Below, piece after piece: positions 59,566 to 64,000 of a stretch of DNA of 64,000 nt. The translations under genes were made by a program, and so were the position numbers. How positions within the stretch are numbered: the stretch's first letter is position 1; every line of letters starts with the position of its first letter. The notes under the pieces were generated by a model. It ran no database searches and was not told the DNA's origin. It saw only the letters and a program-made list of their open reading frames with translations. This DNA comes from Siderastrea siderea (taxonomy: Eukaryota > Cnidaria > Anthozoa > Scleractinia > Rhizangiidae): the NCBI GenBank assembly GCA_964030785.1, contig OZ034972.1, positions 12,825,819 through 12,889,818 on the forward strand, written 5' to 3'.

Positions 59566-60675
59566 TTAACTGACAAAGTCATCCAAATCAAACGAAGGAT
59601 CCTCCTCCTGCATCATGTCCGTTAAAAAGTCCAAGAAAGCGTCGTCCAATGACGGCAAGTCATCGAGCTCCTCGAGTACATTGTCCAACAAAGAGTCGTC
59701 CGATGATGACGACAAGTCATCGAGTAAATTGTCTAAAAATCCCTTCCCATCGTCCCACATGTCACAAGAAGATTCGTCACATACGGAATGATCCAGAGGA
59801 TGAAAGACCTCTGAATCCATGTCCATGAGGGTACCAGGTTGATCTAGAGAATCCTCCGGGCTGGGCGAGAGGGAATCATGAAAGTCCGTCATAAAATCCT
59901 CCAACGTGACCGTTAGTTTTAGTGGCCCTAACGCCTGGATTTTATCCAACGTTCTCTTTTGGGTCGCGGGTCCTCTTTGTTGACGTAAGAGGGCCGAGCT
60001 CTCACGCTTTCTCGCCAGGTATTCTTTCTGCCGCCGTTGACCTGCTTCCGATCGGTAAAATTGCCTTTTGTGCTCCCGGAGTCGTTCTGCATGGGCGGCA
60101 TAGTACTTTCTCACGGCCTCACGTCGTCGGGCGTCATACTTCTTGTGATACCGTCGTCTCTCCTCGACTATTCGGTCGGGGTGTATGGCCTGGTACCGTC
60201 GTCTCTGCTCGGCTACTCGGTCGCGGTACCTCTCCCGGTACCGTCGTCTCTGCTCGGCTACTCGCTCAGGATGCCTGGCCCGGTACCTGGCTTGAGTGGC
60301 CCGTCGTCGCGCACGAAAGGCCAACAGCTTCGTCAATTCATCGTCGTCGTCGCTTTGTCGGGAGCTCGTGGGGGCTTGGTGACCGCATTGGCTACACCTT
60401 TCGGGAGACCTCGGGCGAGGGGGGCGGTGCTGGTGGGGGTGTCCGGGGCCTCTTGAATTGGTGATGCCAGTTTGTCCAACAGAAGTCGAGGCCCCGGATG
60501 TACCACTCGGTGGTGAATTGCGGGTAGCAGCCCGGGTTCCAGTGCTCTTCCATGTACTTGTGGCGTGCTGCTTGGGCTGCTTGGGCGAGCTGCCTCCTTT
60601 TCCTCCTTTCCTCAAGCAGCGCTTCCCCAAACTCCCGGATGTCTCCGTCGTCGAGCACCCACTCCTTAACCTCAT
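59566..60675 (-). CDS. arginine-rich repeat protein with acidic tail
   Basis: 369-residue frame. Residues 1-110 are low-complexity S/T/G/P and lie opposite the end of the next, overlapping frame, so this part may be untranslated. Residues about 115-230 hold six to seven tandem 15-residue units of the type H-P-E-R-V-A-E-Q-R-R-R-Y, giving one long basic helix. The last 110 residues are acidic (D-D-L-D-D-F, D-S-S-S-D-D). Basic repeats plus an acidic end suggest a DNA-binding transcription activator. The function is not recognised. The real N-terminus may come from the frame starting at 60739. Confidence 0.6.
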   Translation of the reverse strand: MRLRSGCSTTETSGSLGKRCLRKGGKGGSSPKQPKQHATSTWKSTGTRAATRNSPPSGTSGASTSVGQTGITNSRGPGHPHQHRPPRPRSPERCSQCGHQAPTSSRQSDDDDELTKLLAFRARRRATQARYRARHPERVAEQRRRYRERYRDRVAEQRRRYQAIHPDRIVEERRRYHKKYDARRREAVRKYYAAHAERLREHKRQFYRSEAGQRRQKEYLARKRESSALLRQQRGPATQKRTLDKIQALGPLKLTVTLEDFMTDFHDSLSPSPEDSLDQPGTLMDMDSEVFHPLDHSVCDESSCDMWDDGKGFLDNLLDDLSSSSDDSLLDNVLEELDDLPSLDDAFLDFLTDMMQEEDPSFDLDDFVS

Positions 60676-60739
60676 CTAAAATGTGCTCCACTTCAAACTT
60701 CGCGAAATCTTTCAACAGGTTGTCTAGACTAGAGTCCAT
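60392..60739 (-). CDS. 115-residue frame at the minus-strand promoter, overlaps the repeat protein
   Basis: First ATG after the minus-strand TATA box (TATAAAA at 60771-60777, 35 bases upstream). The N-terminus is an acidic helix (L-L-K-D-F-A-K-F-E-V-E-H-I-L), then R-R-K-R-R-Q-L and an aromatic, conserved-looking block (P-Q-F-T-T-E-W-Y-I-R-G-L-D-F-C-W-T-N-W). It ends with T-P-P-P-A-P-P-P-S-P and a stop immediately after a possible splice donor (AAG/GTGTAG). Because it is the promoter-proximal frame, I infer it is the real 5' part and may splice into the repeat protein's frame. Confidence 0.55.
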   Translation of the reverse strand: MDSSLDNLLKDFAKFEVEHILDEVKEWVLDDGDIREFGEALLEERRKRRQLAQAAQAARHKYMEEHWNPGCYPQFTTEWYIRGLDFCWTNWHHQFKRPRTPPPAPPPSPEVSRKV

Positions 60740-60770
60740 CTTGAGACGACTGACCTCGAGGGGCGATCTG

Positions 60771-60936
60771 TTTTATAGTCTCTCATTCGTTCCCGTGATG
60801 CACCATGGACCCTAACTAGAGAGGGGGGAGGGGGGTCCCCCCCCACCCCGTCCCACCCCTCCCTAGGACACCCTGTGTCCGGGTAAGGTCATTGGCTCCT
60901 TCCCCTCCCACGTGACATTTTGGTTCTCTATAAAAA
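60771..60936. promoter_or_regulatory. bidirectional promoter of the minus-strand gene and the polymerase
   Basis: A minus-strand TATAAAA (60771-60777) and plus-strand TATAAAAA (60929-60936) enclose a G-run/C-run palindrome (GAGGGGGGAGGGGGG / TCCCCCCCC), a CATTGGCTCC (CCAAT) box and CCCACGTGA (E-box). The TATA boxes are 35 and 41 bases before their ATGs. The block recurs in reverse at 45117-45266. Confidence 0.75.
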
Positions 60937-60969
60937 ACGAACCCCGATCTCCAGTCCGTTCATCTGATC

Positions 60970-63900
60970 ATGTCCTCTCACGAAGACAACGATGTAGCGG
61001 GGCCAAGCGACCTCGCTACACGTCGTGAGATCATGTCAATGCTTGGTTTGGAGATAAGTGATTCAGAAGACGACACAAATTCCTGTGTGGGACCTTTGAT
61101 TTGCACCGAAAATATGGCCGACAGTGACGACGACATTTGTGAACAGGCCTTGGACCAATGGGAACAAAGTGGGGGTGGATTGGATCCCTCTGCGCACGTT
61201 ACCTTCCAATTTGACTTAGAACCTTTTGTGGATCGGAGGAGTGATCGCATGGGGGTACAAGAACGTCATTTCAAGACCCAATTACGTCAAAGGGGGACCT
61301 TGCTTCCGGGTCAAAACATTACCGAAGCTCTCCAAGATGGATTACGTCGAGCCGTCGATCAAGTGTTAACCACCACCCCCGACCTCCACGATCAAGATCG
61401 ACTCTACTTTACAATAGCATCCGATCGCCTGCACAATAATTTTCAGGGGTGGGGATTACGTGCAGGTGAATGGCGTCGAGACACAGAGCGTGTCGAAGCT
61501 CTGTTCCAACGTTTAGCCCAAGCCCTCAACAGCAACGAACAATTTGAAATGGATGACTCCTTTCAAGTCTCCATCACTCAAGTTCATCATGCCCCTCAAG
61601 GCACTGGCAGACCACGGCGCGGAAAACCAGGTCATCCCACCATGAACCTGTTGAGAAAAAATTCCAAATCCATCATCCGGATTACCAACGACGATCAACT
61701 CTGTTGCGCCAGAGCCCTCGTGGTCGCCAAAGCTCGCGTGGACCAGCACCCGAAATTGGCATCCATTCAGCGGGGGAAGGGTCCGCTGCAGAGACGTCTC
61801 GCTTGGGACCTCCAGGATGAAGCGAAGGTACCGTGGGGTCCTTCCAGCTATGACGCCTTGACCCAATTCAGTCAAGCTCCGTCCCTCACCGGTTACCAGA
61901 TCATCCTGGTCGATGCACAGCGATCGTTTCACATCACGACGTTTGGACCCCTTTCTGACAAACAACTGATCCTACTGCACAACCAAGACCATTACGACGT
62001 GATCACCAAATTGCCGGGGTTTTTCGGGTCCAGTTATGTGTGTGCGGATTGTTGGAAACCCTATGACCATGAGGGGATGCATCGATGCACCAAGACCAAG
62101 TTGTGCGGAGCCTGTCGACAGAAAGATTGTCCAGACTTTCAACATGCTTACCCCCGACACCTCAAAGCCACTCAACGTTGCGAGTCGTGTCATCGGGACT
62201 TTTTCGGACCCGCGTGTTTGGAAGCCCATGCCAGCAAGACCCATGCGGGCAAACCCGCCACGGACCTCCAGTCCTCCGTGTGCTCTCAACGACACCGATG
62301 CCCTGACTGTTATCAACAAAATGTGGGCTTGTCCCGCATTCAACGTCACCAATGTTACCACGTGGATTGCCCTTCTTGTCATCAGTACGTCCACGCCGAC
62401 GACCACCGTTGTTTTATACAAAGAGCCCCCAAACCTCAAGACGAAAAGAAGAGAAAGAGGACCCGTCAAAAAGGTCCTCGCGCCAAACGAGGTGCCGCGG
62501 AACCCCATGCCTCCTCCGAGGACGAGGAAGAAGACCTGCCTCCCTTACACGTCTTCTTTGATATCGAAGCCATGCAACCCCAGGAAAAACACATTGCCAA
62601 TCTCGTCGTGGCCGAAACCGAAGACAACGATGAACCCAAGCCTTTCCCAGGTCCCACCTGTATCCGTGACTTTCTGGAATGGTTGGATACCTTGACTCTT
62701 CACGATACCCGTCAAGTCAATGTCATCGCTCATAATTTTCAAGGGTACGATGGGTACTTTATCATCCAAGAATACTATAGTGACAACCGGATCGTCCAAC
62801 AACTCCGCAACGGGTGTAAACTCTTAGAGATCAAACATGACCGCATCCGGTTCATTGATTCCATGAGTTTCTTCCAGATGCCCCTCTCCGCGTTTCCCAA
62901 AACCTTTGGTTTGACAGAACTCTGCAAAGGGTATTTCCCACACATGTTCAACCAGCCCCATGATTATTATCAAAACTACGTGGGCATCCTCCCCTCACGC
63001 GATTACTACATGCCTGAGACCATGTCACTCGAAGGCAGACAAGCCTTCGAAACCTGGCATCAAGAACAACGCGACCAGGGTGTGGTGTTTCATTTCCAAA
63101 AAGAGTTGTTGGCCTATTGCAGCTCCGATGTACGACTCCTCAAACAAGGATGTCTGACTTTCAAACGCATGTTTGAAGACTTAACAGGCTTCAATCCCTT
63201 CGATCACGTCACCATTGCCTCCGCTTGTAATCGAGATTTACGTATGAACCGGATGATCCCGAACAGTATTGCCAGTGAACCCGCCGGTCATAAGGGGTGG
63301 AGAAACAACATCAACCAGTCCCTCCCAGCCCTTCAATGGCTAACCTGGTGCGATCACCAACTACGTCAACGCGCCCTCCAAGATCTTACCCCCGCCGATC
63401 TCTTGGCCAGTGCCAATCCAGACCCACAGTACATCCAACATGTCCGAAATGAAGGCGAGTATAAGATCCCCGGGACCCAGATCCATGTGGATGGTTATTG
63501 CCCCGACACCCACACCGTCTACGAATTTCAAGGGTGTTTCACCCACGGATGCCCTACCTGTTATCCCCATCGCTACGAAAAACATCCTCGCAACTATGAT
63601 CGAACCATGCATGACCTCTATGACACCACCCAAGACAAAGTCCAAAAGCTTACCAAGCAAGGGTACAACGTCATTCAAATGTGGGGATGTGAATGGAAGC
63701 ACCTCCTAAAAACCCAACCAGAGATCGACTCCTTCGTCCGGGAACTCAACTTTATCCAACCTCTTCAACCTCGGGACGCTTTCTGTGGAGGTCGTACCAA
63801 TGCCATCAAACTCTACCATCATATTACCCCCGGCCAAAAAATTCACTACATCGATGTCACCTCCTTGTACCCGTGGGTGAACAAGACCTCCACCTACCCC

Positions 63901-64000
63901 AAAGGACATCCCACCATCCTTTCTCAACCGGGTCACACTGACATACACCAGTACTTTGGACTAATCCAATGCAAAGTCCTGCCTCCCCGTGAATTGTACC
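60970..64000 (+). CDS. protein-primed family B DNA polymerase, runs off the window
   Basis: 1010 codons are visible, open to the right edge. An N-terminal extension (1-60) is acidic and has L-I-C-T-E at 43-47. Residues about 357-480 hold many C/H pairs (C-A-D-C-W, C-G-A-C, C-E-S-C-H, C-P-D-C, C-P-S-C-H) forming zinc modules. Exonuclease motifs follow: Exo I F-F-D-I-E (D531, E533), Exo II H-N-F-Q-G-Y-D (D594), Exo III Y-C-S-S-D (716-720). At about 845-865, V-Y-E-F-Q-G-C-F-T-H-G-C-P matches the nuclease-like insert of Polinton polymerases, and motif A is I-D-V-T-S-L-Y-P (D962). Motifs B and C lie outside. It would replicate the element by protein priming. Divergent TATA promoter upstream. Confidence 0.92.
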   Translation, partial: MSSHEDNDVAGPSDLATRREIMSMLGLEISDSEDDTNSCVGPLICTENMADSDDDICEQALDQWEQSGGGLDPSAHVTFQFDLEPFVDRRSDRMGVQERHFKTQLRQRGTLLPGQNITEALQDGLRRAVDQVLTTTPDLHDQDRLYFTIASDRLHNNFQGWGLRAGEWRRDTERVEALFQRLAQALNSNEQFEMDDSFQVSITQVHHAPQGTGRPRRGKPGHPTMNLLRKNSKSIIRITNDDQLCCARALVVAKARVDQHPKLASIQRGKGPLQRRLAWDLQDEAKVPWGPSSYDALTQFSQAPSLTGYQIILVDAQRSFHITTFGPLSDKQLILLHNQDHYDVITKLPGFFGSSYVCADCWKPYDHEGMHRCTKTKLCGACRQKDCPDFQHAYPRHLKATQRCESCHRDFFGPACLEAHASKTHAGKPATDLQSSVCSQRHRCPDCYQQNVGLSRIQRHQCYHVDCPSCHQYVHADDHRCFIQRAPKPQDEKKRKRTRQKGPRAKRGAAEPHASSEDEEEDLPPLHVFFDIEAMQPQEKHIANLVVAETEDNDEPKPFPGPTCIRDFLEWLDTLTLHDTRQVNVIAHNFQGYDGYFIIQEYYSDNRIVQQLRNGCKLLEIKHDRIRFIDSMSFFQMPLSAFPKTFGLTELCKGYFPHMFNQPHDYYQNYVGILPSRDYYMPETMSLEGRQAFETWHQEQRDQGVVFHFQKELLAYCSSDVRLLKQGCLTFKRMFEDLTGFNPFDHVTIASACNRDLRMNRMIPNSIASEPAGHKGWRNNINQSLPALQWLTWCDHQLRQRALQDLTPADLLASANPDPQYIQHVRNEGEYKIPGTQIHVDGYCPDTHTVYEFQGCFTHGCPTCYPHRYEKHPRNYDRTMHDLYDTTQDKVQKLTKQGYNVIQMWGCEWKHLLKTQPEIDSFVRELNFIQPLQPRDAFCGGRTNAIKLYHHITPGQKIHYIDVTSLYPWVNKTSTYPKGHPTILSQPGHTDIHQYFGLIQCKVLPPRELY

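Larger units (their letters stand above)
43790..64000 (+). mobile_element. integrated Polinton/adintovirus-like DNA virus, right end outside window
   Basis: Composition, gene density and gene content all switch near 43.8 kb. The module set (RVE integrase, protein-primed PolB, DJR capsid candidate, adenain-type protease, packaging ATPase, PLA2) defines this group. The exact left border is not proven; it is placed at AGATAGGACTTTTCC (43787-43801) because host intron sequence ends around there and Polinton ends commonly begin AG. At least 20 kb is present. Nearly all frames are open, so the insertion is recent or under selection. It is in the same orientation as the adhesion GPCR that hosts it. 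Confidence 0.85.

Noticed and set aside
61513..62508. Minus-strand frames of 150 and 178 residues
   Set aside because: Shadows of the polymerase gene, whose frame is open and carries family motifs.
62036..62695. 219-residue plus-strand frame
   Set aside because: Alternative frame inside the polymerase zinc region; no motifs.

Overview
The window joins two different kinds of DNA. Bases 1 to about 43.8 kb are AT-rich, intron-rich animal genomic DNA with intronless class A GPCR genes, multi-exon genes for extracellular proteins and many small fold-back repeats. The protein types (single-exon GPCRs, an adhesion GPCR with a chitin-binding domain, Penelope-like, LINE and tRNA-derived SINE relics) and the repeat style suggest a cnidarian, most likely an anthozoan such as a coral or anemone. 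That placement is inference from sequence style, not from a search.

Host part. A class A GPCR lies at 4715-5581 (+) and a peptide-receptor-like class A GPCR at 14390-15427 (-). A minus-strand gene spans 30894 to 18878; eight exons can be placed by splice sites and reading phase, encoding a signal peptide, an Ig domain and further beta-rich extracellular segments. A decayed, inverted copy of one of its exon pairs sits at 11.8-12.4 kb. From 33817 an adhesion GPCR runs on the plus strand: signal peptide, CBM14 chitin-binding domain, GAIN domain, GPS and TM1-TM3, with the last visible exon ending at 43648.

Virus-like element. From about 43.8 kb to the right edge (and beyond) the composition changes to near-balanced GC and the DNA becomes packed with genes. 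The set is that of a Polinton/Maverick or adintovirus-like integrated DNA virus: RVE integrase with a C-terminal chromodomain, a double-jelly-roll major capsid protein candidate (F54H12.2-like family), two tandem penton-like paralogues, an adenain-type cysteine protease, an FtsK/HerA-type packaging ATPase, a parvovirus-type phospholipase A2, several small basic virion proteins, and a protein-primed family B DNA polymerase that runs off the window. Almost every frame is intact and most have their own TATA box 35-70 bases before the ATG, so the copy looks young. It sits in the intron after the TM3 exon of the adhesion GPCR; the right end is not visible, so terminal repeats and target duplication cannot be tested.

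How the element genes fit together: the polymerase and integrase copy and insert the genome; the capsid, penton, ATPase and protease genes build and mature a virion; the PLA2 would open an endosomal membrane. Five small basic proteins and the PLA2 protein share a Q-R-G-G motif that may be the site cut by the protease. Less usual cargo includes a SLOG/DprA-like Rossmann protein, a two-transmembrane protein with a SLATT-like layout, a GRF zinc-finger protein, a Pol III tRNA-like gene with a non-canonical anticodon region, an overlapping minus-strand gene pair with arginine-rich repeats and acidic tail, and an LxCxE motif in the N-terminal extension of the polymerase.
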